This document shows positions 17,568-25,072 of a stretch of 64,000 bases of DNA, one piece after another. Each line of letters begins with the position of its first letter. Position 1 is the stretch's first letter. The translations under genes and the position numbers were made by a program. The stretch comes from Acidobacteriaceae bacterium (GTDB taxonomy: Bacteria; Acidobacteriota; Terriglobia; Terriglobales; Acidobacteriaceae): NCBI GenBank assembly GCA_035944135.1, contig DASZBM010000002.1, positions 1,240,001 to 1,304,000 of the forward strand, given 5' to 3'. The notes beneath the pieces were generated by a model. It made no database searches, was not told where the DNA came from, and saw nothing but the letters and a program-made list of their open reading frames with translations.

Positions 17568-18322
17568 CTGGTGTGCACCTTCCGCAGACGAAAATGGATT
17601 CCCTCCCGTTGCCATCCCGAGTCGAGAGCGTAGAGATCAATTATGACCACGTTTCTGGCTGCAAGTTCCGTTATCCAGGCTATGGCCCGTTCAAACTCGC
17701 CATACCGCTTACTCGAGCGCCTTTCGGCCTCGTCATAGAAAGCATGCGGCGCAATCAGTACCAGCCGACACGGGACCGTCGGTTCACAACCGAAGTCGGC
17801 GAGAAGAGCACGGAAATCATCTTTGTGCCGCATGTGAAATGCCCAGTGGTATAGCAGTTCAAGGATGGCGCCGGAAAGCGGATCGGATGCGCTTCCATCC
17901 TTCAATTCGACGAGGATCGGCTCGCCGTGCGCATCATCGAAACCGAGAAGATCTGCGCGTCCCTCGGCCGGCTCGCCGACGCAACAGGTCGGCAGTTCGC
18001 GGCAAAGAATGCGCTCACTCGAGGACGAGAGGTGCCCACGATGTACGAATAGCCACTGTAGAGTCTGCTCTCGAGGTGGCGCCGCCTTGAGAGCTTCGAT
18101 GTTGGGACACGCCGTGCGAGACAGTGCTTCAAGCTCGGGCTTAGTTCGAAGGCGGCCTCTGGCTCCGGACGATATTTCCTCCCTGAGGAGCGCGATAAGT
18201 GAGTGCGAGGTGAGAGACTGGACGTCCTTCAGGAACTCGCCTCTGCTGCCACTGCGGCTGGCGCGGTACCACTCTCTGATTCCTCGGCCTACGTCCATCT
18301 GGCTTAGCCGCTCTATTGCCAT
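17564..18322 (-). CDS. PD-(D/E)XK nuclease-like protein
   Basis: The middle gene of the operon encodes 252 residues. An N-terminal helical part leads to GRADLLGFD...EPILVELKDGSASD, a clean PD-(D/E)XK core with candidate catalytic D124, E139 and K141. It recalls NucS or AddB-type folds, where the motif is ADLL...VELKxG. The remaining C-terminal half (CRLVLIAPHAF...NVVIIDLYALD) has Rossmann-like strands normal for this fold. The start overlaps the upstream stop by 10 bp and the stop overlaps the next start by 4 bp, indicating strong translational coupling. Confidence 0.7.
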   Translation of the reverse strand: MAIERLSQMDVGRGIREWYRASRSGSRGEFLKDVQSLTSHSLIALLREEISSGARGRLRTKPELEALSRTACPNIEALKAAPPREQTLQWLFVHRGHLSSSSERILCRELPTCCVGEPAEGRADLLGFDDAHGEPILVELKDGSASDPLSGAILELLYHWAFHMRHKDDFRALLADFGCEPTVPCRLVLIAPHAFYDEAERRSSKRYGEFERAIAWITELAARNVVIIDLYALDSGWQREGIHFRLRKVHTR

Positions 18323-19329
18323 GTGGCACCATTCAGCACTTTTGCGAGTTCGTCAGTCGAATAGACTCGACGCGGATTGTAACCGGAGATCATCGCCGAC
18401 AAGTCGAGATACCGAAATCCCATAATGCCTTGGGGAGTCGTCTTTTTGGCATCTGTCGGCGCAAATTTATCGACCAGGTAAAACCGATGAGGGCTGCTCC
18501 GCAAGTCGTAATAGGGGGTCTGTGCGATGGTGTCGCTGATCCGCTTTCTGTGGTCTTCGGTCAACGTCCCTGCCTCAACCTCAAAATCGATTGCATCGCT
18601 CGTGCAAGTGGCGACGGCAATCGCCTCAACAGTTCCGACAAAGGTCACAGCTTTCTGCTTGTACACGCCGATAAAACGGTAATTGCGTTTACATGAACGG
18701 GATGGCGGCTCGTAATACAAGCCGAACCGTTCATTCTCCGCAGCGGACACACCACATGGAAAAACGACCAAATATTGGTTCCGTTCTTCCAATAATCCCT
18801 GTTCCGCTAAGTAGGCGTCGTAGTCGTCTACGATTGAAAGCAGCTCCCGCTCAAATTCAGCGCATTGGGCACGAAGGGCCTCCACAATCTGCGAAAAGGT
18901 TACTGCGGCAAAAGTAATACCAAGTGCTGCGCCATCGGCCATGAGTGCCTTTCGGTCGGGTTCAGCGAGCGGTTCCTTGGTAAGCCCGATCAAAACAGTG
19001 CCGTCCGAATGGCTGCTCGCGGTCGGATGCGCGGCAATGCTCCGGAAGTGACGCCGGATCTGATCGACATCCAACGCCCCTCCGCGCTTTGTCTCTACGA
19101 ACATCCGAATCGGCTGCTGCATGATGAGCGCGTCCGGGACACTGGCTTCACCGGATATCTGCTGCTCAAAGGTCAGCCCAATCGCCATTTCCCGTTCGAG
19201 TAGCGAAGTCAGCACCCGCTCAATTTTGAAGGGCGAAGACTGATAAAAGTAACGCAACACAAGGAGCGTGTTGTTGGTCGCATGGTTTTCCGGCTGAGAG
19301 AAGCGCTGAAAATGAGATACGCGTGACAA
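18313..19329 (-). CDS. PD-(D/E)XK nuclease-like protein, first gene of operon
   Basis: I choose the TTG at 19329 because a near-perfect ribosome-binding site (AGGAGGAAAG) precedes it; an ATG at 19389 is in frame but lacks one. The 338-residue protein has the core VPDALIM...MFVETKRGG (D66, E79, K81) within the first 85 residues, then a long domain with a YEPP...FIGVYKQKAVTFVG segment. Most of the second half is of unknown fold; it may be a target-sensing domain. It stands behind a 18-bp perfect palindrome at 19422-19439, so regulated expression of all three genes is likely. Confidence 0.7.
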   Translation of the reverse strand: MSRVSHFQRFSQPENHATNNTLLVLRYFYQSSPFKIERVLTSLLEREMAIGLTFEQQISGEASVPDALIMQQPIRMFVETKRGGALDVDQIRRHFRSIAAHPTASSHSDGTVLIGLTKEPLAEPDRKALMADGAALGITFAAVTFSQIVEALRAQCAEFERELLSIVDDYDAYLAEQGLLEERNQYLVVFPCGVSAAENERFGLYYEPPSRSCKRNYRFIGVYKQKAVTFVGTVEAIAVATCTSDAIDFEVEAGTLTEDHRKRISDTIAQTPYYDLRSSPHRFYLVDKFAPTDAKKTTPQGIMGFRYLDLSAMISGYNPRRVYSTDELAKVLNGATWQ

Positions 19330-19421
19330 ACGTCTTTCCTCCTGCAGGCCCAAATGTCGGTAGCGGTCGCGATTGTCTCGACGATTCAAGCGCCATGAAA
19401 CTGTACATTGGGATGTAAATC

Positions 19422-19439
19422 ATGTATAATCATATACAT
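19422..19439. promoter_or_regulatory. Perfect palindromic operator ATGTATA-ATCA-TATACAT
   Basis: Perfect 7-bp arms with a 4-bp centre, 92 bp upstream of the triple-nuclease operon start. It includes TATAAT on the plus strand and TATGAT/TATACA on the minus strand. The position suggests that a dimeric regulator covers the -10 region. No dedicated regulator gene is adjacent. Confidence 0.6.
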
Positions 19440-19621
19440 AGATCCAGTGCTTCTACACTCGATTTTCTACAATTTTGACGGGGCTCTACATTTCTTCCTT
19501 ACGCCTTTAGGAGACGAATGATGCTAACCCGAGAAGGTTCGCTCGACTGATTCTGAAAGGTCTCGCAGAATTGCGGCGAGAAAGAGGACTGTGTAGAACG
19601 CGCGTCGAATCGGCAAAGCGG

Positions 19622-20716
19622 ATGTTCGATGCCTCTCTAATCCAAAAACTGCTTGACTACCCTCAAGCAGGGTTTGGAGAAGTTGCCTCCCCTCGCTGGA
19701 AATCCCTTTGTAATAGTCTCCAGGCACTGCAGAACACTGAGACCAAGCTTCACATTTCTGCAGAACGCAGGTGGGAGCTTGTTTCGGCGCTGCAGAAGTC
19801 GATACGGCGGGGCGATGCGGAGCTAGCGATGCAATTGATTGCAACAGCGGCAAGTGCGCCGACGGTCATATCCCAGTTGCCTCGACGCCTTGCGGTTATC
19901 GCTTGTGAGGATATCGGTGCCGGTGATGAGATACTGACGTGTTTTACGGTAGCCTGCTCGGCGGTATTTACGCCGAAACGCAGCGCTGTAGAAATGCCTT
20001 CGGTGACCTGTTTTCTGACAAATCAGATGTGTTTGGTCCAACGGCGGAGCAGGATAGGGTGCAGCCTGTCCCTCATCGCCGAATCGGCGTCCATGGGTGT
20101 GAAGCTTTCGAATCTCAGCGCGGCAGATCGAGCGGTCTTCTCAGCCATTAGGAAGCGAAGCGAACAACTAGAGGCTCCAGACACCGCATGGAGAACATGG
20201 CAGCGCACGAACGATTGGAGAGGCGAGCGAATGCTCCGTTATTTGGAGCTGCCTCTACCGTTTGATTTGGCAACGAGAAGCGTTCATCTTAGGCCAGCGA
20301 AGATCCTGCATGATCTTCCCAGCTATTGCTATGACCTTCACACCAGGATCGGCCGATCTGTGATTCAGTCACTGATACACGGTGCACAGGGCGCGGACCC
20401 ACTGAAGTACTTTTTCGCGCGGCATAAAGTGTGTGATCGGGCCACCGCCCTCGGAATGGCACTCTTCTACAGCGAAGGTGGGCAGCTCCGAAATGAGATT
20501 TTCTTTGCAGAAGTACTCGATCTCGAGCAGCGCATCATGGCCCAGAAGTTTGGGCTCAATATCTCCGAGTGGGATGATCTTCGTGCTCACGTGAACGAAG
20601 CGCTCGAAGCCGGTATCGTTGACCGTTTGCGCCGGGAAGAACTGGAGCTTAGAGGCTTACAGATGCAACTACTGTTCGGATCTAACGAAATCGCTATGAA
20701 GGGCACTAGTTCATGA
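19622..20716 (+). CDS. Stand-alone RarA/clamp-loader C-terminal domain-like protein
   Basis: The 364-residue protein has, near residue 45, RWELVSALQKSIRRGDAELAM...LPRRLAVIACEDIGAG. This lines up with the C-terminal MgsA/RarA domain of the chromosomal RarA gene in the same window (HYDLISALHKSVRNSDANASLYW...VARRVVRMAIEDIGLA). No AAA+ ATPase core precedes it. The rest (residues 120-360) is helical and unassigned. In RarA this domain forms the tetramer at stalled forks. Here it may bind replication proteins for the island or act as a sensor or decoy. A TTG start at 19571 would add 17 residues. Confidence 0.6.
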   Translation: MFDASLIQKLLDYPQAGFGEVASPRWKSLCNSLQALQNTETKLHISAERRWELVSALQKSIRRGDAELAMQLIATAASAPTVISQLPRRLAVIACEDIGAGDEILTCFTVACSAVFTPKRSAVEMPSVTCFLTNQMCLVQRRSRIGCSLSLIAESASMGVKLSNLSAADRAVFSAIRKRSEQLEAPDTAWRTWQRTNDWRGERMLRYLELPLPFDLATRSVHLRPAKILHDLPSYCYDLHTRIGRSVIQSLIHGAQGADPLKYFFARHKVCDRATALGMALFYSEGGQLRNEIFFAEVLDLEQRIMAQKFGLNISEWDDLRAHVNEALEAGIVDRLRREELELRGLQMQLLFGSNEIAMKGTSS

Positions 20717-20747
20717 AACTAATTGGCCATGGTTGCGGCTTCGGCAC

Positions 20748-20777
20748 AATGCAACAAACTATTCATACTGTTGCATT
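20748..20777. promoter_or_regulatory. Inverted repeat AATGCAACA-N12-TGTTGCATT
   Basis: Perfect 9-bp arms with a 12-bp centre upstream of the small tyrosine recombinase. A third half-site (GTTGCATTT) lies at 20844-20852, just before its ribosome-binding site. It may be an operator or a recombinase-binding site. Confidence 0.5.
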
Positions 20778-20864
20778 CTTCGCCGATCAACCTCGAAAAC
20801 ACTCATCTTTTCGGATCCCTGGCCCCCAATACTCGAACATAAAGTTGCATTTAGGAGATCAACC

Positions 20865-21476
20865 ATGGGAGAAGTCCAAATTCCCCGAACCACGGGCGCA
20901 TCAATGCAAAATCTTGAGCCAGCGGAACTCCTTAGGGTGTTACGTTCCGCGAAAGCCAAAAGTAGTCGGGCTTGGGCGATGATATTGCTCGCATATCGTC
21001 ACGGGATGAGGGCGTCAGAAGTCTGCAATCTCCGGATTTCAGATGTCGATCTGAAGAACGGCAACATTGTGATTGAACGACTGAAGGGATCGCTCCGCAC
21101 GACTCAAGCAATCAACGAACATCGTGGAGAGCCCTTGCTAAACGAGCAGAAGGCGCTGAAAGAGTGGTTCAAAGAGAGGCCTCTTGATGGGTCGGACTTT
21201 CTTTTCACAAGTCAGAAAGGCGGTCGGCTGGATCGCTCCCAGTTCTTTCGGCTATTTCGATCGATTGCTGGAGAAGCCGGACTGCCCCCATTCAAACGGC
21301 ATCCACATGTTCTCAAGCATTCATTGGCAACCCATCTGGTCTCTGCCAATGTGAATCTTGCATTCGTGAAACAACAGCTCGGTCACAAGGCAATCGGCTC
21401 CACAATGCGATACGTGACCACCAGTGATGCGCAAGCTTCGAAAGCGGCTGCAATGGCAATGATGACGATCTTCTGA
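20865..21476 (+). CDS. Minimal tyrosine recombinase (FimB-size)
   Basis: The ATG at 20865 follows an AGGAGATC ribosome-binding site and gives 203 residues, only the catalytic domain. Active-site motifs are RHGMRASEVCNLR (Arg I), VIERLKGS (Lys), HVLKHSLATHL (HxxKH in place of HxxRH), LGHKAIGSTMRYV (His and Tyr nucleophile). FimB/FimE DNA invertases have the same size and also lack the core-binding domain, while XerC/D and phage integrases are about 300 residues. It may invert or excise a nearby segment. The gene's 3' end is repeated at 24545. Confidence 0.85.
   Translation: MGEVQIPRTTGASMQNLEPAELLRVLRSAKAKSSRAWAMILLAYRHGMRASEVCNLRISDVDLKNGNIVIERLKGSLRTTQAINEHRGEPLLNEQKALKEWFKERPLDGSDFLFTSQKGGRLDRSQFFRLFRSIAGEAGLPPFKRHPHVLKHSLATHLVSANVNLAFVKQQLGHKAIGSTMRYVTTSDAQASKAAAMAMMTIF
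21459..21476. repeat. 18-bp direct repeat, left copy
   Basis: ATGATGACGATCTTCTGA forms the last codons of the recombinase. The same 18 bp (20 of 21 with flanks) recur at 24545-24562, so the two copies bracket 3.07 kb. Confidence 0.7.
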
Positions 21477-21543
21477 CTGCATTTCGCTAGCGATCACCGA
21501 AACAGCTTGAAACAATGCGCCAACGTAGTACACTAGCGCCGCG

Positions 21544-21777
21544 ATGCGAATCACTCGCGGTCCGAGCACCTGCCTGTCTGAGATCGCCGGTGTCCATATC
21601 CACGCGCACCGTTGGCGCCATACGTTCGCAACCGACCTCTTGTCGAAAGGCGTGCCGGTGTCAGAGGTAGCTGCGATCCTCGGGAACTCGCCGCCTGTTG
21701 CCGAGAAGCACCGCTCGCAATGGATAAAATCACGTCAGGGTGCACTTACTGAAGCAGTGACGGCGGCGCGGGCTTGA
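21544..21777 (+). pseudogene. C-terminal remnant of a second tyrosine recombinase
   Basis: The 77-residue frame reads HAHRWRHTFATDLLSKGVPVSEV, the HxxRH box of a different tyrosine-recombinase lineage, followed by AAILGNSPPVAEKHRSQWIKSRQ. In intact relatives the end reads LLGHxSxxxTExHYxxW, so here the LGH histidine is Asn and the nucleophilic Tyr is Arg. The N-terminal two-thirds are gone. It is a dead fragment just upstream of the HEPN gene. Confidence 0.75.
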
Positions 21778-22514
21778 TCAAATGGAATGCGGTCTTTACA
21801 CGGCTCATGAAGCTCATGGACACGCAGGGAGAGAGTTACTACTCAGGACCTCGGTTTCTGAGAACTCTCCAGCCGTTCAACGACGACCTGCCGCCGTATC
21901 ACGAGCTCATGGAGCTTCGTAACACCCAAGGCAAGAGCAATACGCGAGCCTACTATTTCAGAGACCTATTGATGGAACTTGAGGAAGGAGCGCGGGTGCG
22001 GGCCGTCTTCGCATTCCTCGATGAGATTGAGACGGCTCCGAATATGGAGAAGCCAGTCGCTGAGATCAGAGTGTTGCTCGGCGGCGGCACACTTGCCCCG
22101 CAAGCGGTGATCCCGGCGGAGGCATGGAACGGTGACCGCCTCAATCAATATCTGGCGGAAATTGACCGGGCGATTACTGAACCGAATTACGAACGAGCCG
22201 TTGGCCTTTCATACACCTGCTTCGAAGGATTCCTCGGAGCATTCCTGCGAGCGCGTGAAAATCGTAAGACCTATCCAAACGAGATCATCGAACTGTCGCG
22301 CGAAGCGAAGAAGAACTTGAAGGCAAACCTCAGCGACTTCCCTGATGAAGTTCTGAATGGGATCACACAGGCAGCCTATGCGGTTGATAAGGCAAGAAAC
22401 CGATTCAGTGAGGCGCATTTTGCGAACGAAGCTGCCGCGTGGCTCGCTATGTACCCGCGACCTCGTGAACACCCATATCCGCTTGCTGCTGCACTTCATG
22501 TGATTGTGCCCTGA
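21774..22514 (+). CDS. HEPN-domain protein with Abi-C-like C-terminus
   Basis: The 246-residue protein has an N-terminal helical region and a C-terminal domain (about 125-230) that reads like the abortive-infection C-terminal family: VGLSYTCFEGFLGAFLRAR ... VDKARNRFSEAHFANEAA. The R208-N209...H215 pair is the HEPN RNase motif (RNx5H). HEPN proteins in defence cleave host or phage RNA. Its stop and the next gene's ATG overlap as TGATG. The frame opens with TTG at 21774; ATGs at 21807 or 21816 are alternatives. No matching MNT antitoxin is beside it. Confidence 0.75.
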   Translation: MIKWNAVFTRLMKLMDTQGESYYSGPRFLRTLQPFNDDLPPYHELMELRNTQGKSNTRAYYFRDLLMELEEGARVRAVFAFLDEIETAPNMEKPVAEIRVLLGGGTLAPQAVIPAEAWNGDRLNQYLAEIDRAITEPNYERAVGLSYTCFEGFLGAFLRARENRKTYPNEIIELSREAKKNLKANLSDFPDEVLNGITQAAYAVDKARNRFSEAHFANEAAAWLAMYPRPREHPYPLAAALHVIVP

Positions 22515-23527
22515 TGATTCCAAAAGATCCGAAACCTCTCATCTTTTCCGTGCTGCGCGATCTCTATGCGGTGCCAGAGGAAGAATTGGCTGGCCTGGAC
22601 ATGGAAGGATATGTCACGCGACTCCGCAGCATACATCAGGGCCTGAGCGCCGAACATGAATTCGCTGCGATCGCTTCCTGGCTCGGCGATCCGCGACTCA
22701 TTGTTCACACCGACGAAGTGATCACGACTGATAAGCACTTTCGCGTGCCGGACTTCCTTGTGGTCGCACGCCGCGACGGTAAGGACATTCCCTTCCTCGT
22801 CGAAGTGAAGAGCGAACAAGACAAGAAAAAGCTTGTGTGGAGCGAGGGATACCTCACGTCGATGCGCCGGTTCGCGAAGATGCTCAATCTTCCGCTCCTC
22901 ATTGGGTGGAAGACGTTTGGCATGTGGACGCTGTGTGATTCGGAACTCATCGAGAAGAATGTCACTGCCTATCACCTGTCCCGAGAGACGGCGATAAAGA
23001 ACAATCTGATGAGCGCGCTATTCGGAAACGTATTCATCCGGGTGAAAGATGGATTTCGACTTGAAATTGAGTACAAGCTCAATGATGTAACGGACAGTGT
23101 CGCTGTGATCCTGCCGGAGGGAAATTACGAAGCCACAATCACTGAAATGGCGCTTTACACCGCGAAGGGGCGACTGAACTCCGCGCTCACGAATGAGCTG
23201 TTCCCGCTCTTCATAGCTAGGGCCACCGATGAGCATGTGACTAAACGCACGGGCGACAGAATACGTGAGAAATATTCAACCGACTCGGAGGGCATGTTCA
23301 ACGCGAGCGATTTGCTGTTTGCAAACACCACATTTTCTAGCGATCCGGGAGAACCAATCGACTGGCTGGTGAAGCTACGGAAGGGTCTTGTCAAACCAGC
23401 GGTGAACCTTCCTAGGGTGCTTGATGACGGCATCGATGCCGGGGCGATTCAGTACGTGTTGGAGCAGCAGCCGGACAAATTGCCGCCATTCCTCGAAGGA
23501 ATTGATTTTAGAATTCGAAAACAATAG
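22514..23527 (+). CDS. PD-(D/E)XK endonuclease, resolvase-like
   Basis: The 337-residue protein has an ordered nuclease core: E47 in SAEHEFAAIASWLG, D80 in FRVPDFLVVARR, E97 and K99 in PFLVEVKSEQDKKK. This helix-first E...D...ExK layout resembles archaeal Holliday-junction resolvases and Mrr-like enzymes. The domain after residue 110 is of unknown fold (about 220 residues), which could recognise DNA or a phage product. It is translated in coupling with the HEPN gene and followed 14 bp later by a protease gene. Whether it cuts DNA or RNA is unknown. Confidence 0.75.
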   Translation: MIPKDPKPLIFSVLRDLYAVPEEELAGLDMEGYVTRLRSIHQGLSAEHEFAAIASWLGDPRLIVHTDEVITTDKHFRVPDFLVVARRDGKDIPFLVEVKSEQDKKKLVWSEGYLTSMRRFAKMLNLPLLIGWKTFGMWTLCDSELIEKNVTAYHLSRETAIKNNLMSALFGNVFIRVKDGFRLEIEYKLNDVTDSVAVILPEGNYEATITEMALYTAKGRLNSALTNELFPLFIARATDEHVTKRTGDRIREKYSTDSEGMFNASDLLFANTTFSSDPGEPIDWLVKLRKGLVKPAVNLPRVLDDGIDAGAIQYVLEQQPDKLPPFLEGIDFRIRKQ

Positions 23528-23541
23528 GACATTATCGCTTC

Positions 23542-23994
23542 ATGCCGAATTTCTCCTATACCGAAAGTCGATACGAGAATCCTCAAGATCGCCACTATGG
23601 CCAGCCAGTGTTCCGGCCGTTCTTGGGCACGATGCTTGAGCGCGATGGTAGGTTCTCGACCGAGATTTGGAGCTTGGTCGATTCAGGCGGGGACTATTGC
23701 ATGTTCCCGCTCGCGTTTCTGGATGAACTCGGGATCGATAAATCGACGCTAAAAACCTCACGCCCATTTGGGATGGGTGAAGGGTTCCCGGCTTATTTCG
23801 CGACGGTGACAGTGCATGTCACGGGACTCGATTCATTCGAAGAGGAAGTGGCTTTTTGTGAACGAGTGAGAGCGGAGGATTTTGCCATCCTTGGTAATCG
23901 GGGCTTCTTTGATCGATTCAAGATTGCGTTTGATCATCGGAGTCGGATCTTCTCCGTCAATCCGTACCTACGCCCTCTGGGGATTTCAGAGTGA
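23542..23994 (+). CDS. Retropepsin-like aspartic protease
   Basis: The 150-residue protein carries the single-domain aspartic protease motifs: SLVDSGGDYCMFPL (catalytic D47-S-G) and later FAILGNRGFFDRFKIAFDHRSRIFSV, the ILG-x-x-FF/L-x-x-F-x-I-x-F-D signature of the bacterial retropepsin-like group. Such enzymes act as homodimers. There is no signal peptide, so it works in the cytoplasm. It is third in a compact same-strand set with the HEPN and nuclease genes (14-bp gap). An attractive role is activation of a partner by cleavage, but this is inference. Confidence 0.8.
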   Translation: MPNFSYTESRYENPQDRHYGQPVFRPFLGTMLERDGRFSTEIWSLVDSGGDYCMFPLAFLDELGIDKSTLKTSRPFGMGEGFPAYFATVTVHVTGLDSFEEEVAFCERVRAEDFAILGNRGFFDRFKIAFDHRSRIFSVNPYLRPLGISE

Positions 23995-24122
23995 TTCGGG
24001 CCACGGTGCTCCGGAACTACCCAAAGGATTCATGTAATCCCGGTGACACTCGCCACCGTCTCATGAAGACATCTTCACTAAAGCACACTGACGATTTTGT
24101 GCAAGCACGTTCTGGAGAAAAC

Positions 24123-24501
24123 TCAGTGGAATGGATTGAGTTCAGGGCAGGGGCCGTCTTTTACGGTAAGAGCTTCGAGAATACCGAAGGCGAGCAACGT
24201 GCTCCAACGCTGTGGATGGTCTTTGTAATATTTGTCGATCATTGCGATCGCTTGTTTCATCGGAATATTTTTGGTAATGCAGTCCGCTAGCTTTTCTCTT
24301 AGCAACATCCGTGGATGGAGCTGCGAAGTATCCATTCGTGAAACCGCCGTAGAGATAAAGCTTGCCCGTTTCGGGTTGGATGGAACCCCACAATGAAAAT
24401 TGTTGGAAGATGGTGTTATCGGAAGGTTCCTGCGCTCGATCGATGCGACTAGACGCAAAAAGAAAAGCTACAAGTAGGATGAGTTGAGCGGTCTTCGGCA
24501 T
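24123..24501 (-). pseudogene. Frameshifted small secreted protein (Rap1a/Tai-like)
   Basis: From the ATG at 24501 a signal peptide (MPKTAQLILLVAFLFASSR) and YLYGGFTNGYFAAPSTDVAK are read. The sequence then switches frame to REKLADCITKNIPMKQAIAMIDKYYKDHPQRW...KDGPCP. The combined product resembles small secreted proteins with a C-x-n-HP-x-n-PC pattern (Rap1a/Tai type). The slip is in AAGAGAAAAGCT near 24295. It may be a real pseudogene; a sequencing error cannot be excluded. Confidence 0.65.
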
Positions 24502-24544
24502 GCAAGGAATCCTATCGCAACACTCGTTCCAAATCGTTCGAGCG

Positions 24545-24562
24545 ATGATGACGATCTTCTGA
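24545..24562. repeat. 18-bp direct repeat, right copy
   Basis: Second copy of ATGATGACGATCTTCTGA. Here it is outside a gene but still spells the last residues MMTIF-stop of the recombinase, which suggests duplication of its 3' end. Confidence 0.7.
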
Positions 24563-24586
24563 TTAGCGGGTTGCAGCACAAATTGA

Positions 24587-24615
24587 TTGCACGGTGCGCC
24601 AGAGTAGAGCATAAT
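24587..24615 (+). promoter_or_regulatory. Promoter at degenerate TGCAAT/ATTGCA site
   Basis: TTGCAC (24587-24592), exactly 17 bp, then CATAAT (24610-24615). The -35 box is the right half of a 3-mismatch copy of the island palindrome. It reads into the gene at 24648. Confidence 0.6.
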
Positions 24616-24647
24616 GAGCGGCTCAGACTAATTCCTAAGAGAGTGCA

Positions 24648-25046
24648 ATGAGTCGAGTCGTCGAGACTGACCGCCGCCGTAAGATCGAGAGTACCCGCTC
24701 CGCGTGGCGAAATCTGAAGAATCACAACCGGCCTGCCGCAAAGAAGTGGCTCACCTTCGATGGGTTCCTCGCCGACATGGGACTTCGTCCGCAAGGCCAG
24801 GTACTTGTTGCACGAAACCCTCAAAAACCATGGAGCAAGTCCAATTGCTATTGGGGACCGCGATACAAGGCGGGCATATATCATCCAGAGGCGAGAATCA
24901 TAACTTGGAACGGTGTCTCTACAAGTGTTGGAGACTGGGCGCACCGCCTAAAGATTCGGCCGAACACAATCGTTACGCGCCTGAATCGGGGTTGGGATGT
25001 CCACCGGGCACTCGGCAGCCCGGAACCTCAAGGCAGATTGAAGTAG
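24648..25046 (+). CDS. Phage-like DNA-binding protein (NUMOD/homing-type HTH)
   Basis: The 132-residue basic protein has an NPQKPWSKSNCYWGP segment, commonly seen beside HNH endonucleases of phages. Its C-terminal ITWNGVSTSVGDWAHRLKIRPNTIVTRLNRGWDV segment is the repeat-type helix-turn-helix (SSxWAxxLGIxxxTIxxRLxxGW) of homing-endonuclease DNA-binding tails. No HNH nuclease centre is present. It is likely a DNA-binding remnant or regulator. The ribosome-binding site is AAGAGAG. Confidence 0.65.
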   Translation: MSRVVETDRRRKIESTRSAWRNLKNHNRPAAKKWLTFDGFLADMGLRPQGQVLVARNPQKPWSKSNCYWGPRYKAGIYHPEARIITWNGVSTSVGDWAHRLKIRPNTIVTRLNRGWDVHRALGSPEPQGRLK

Positions 25047-25072
25047 TCCCAGTGCGGTGTGTCGCCAGTTAG

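Noticed and set aside
21774-22514. HEPN-MNT toxin-antitoxin pair
   Set aside because: The adjacent gene is a PD-(D/E)XK protein, with no nucleotidyltransferase GSxxxGxxxxxSDxD motif.
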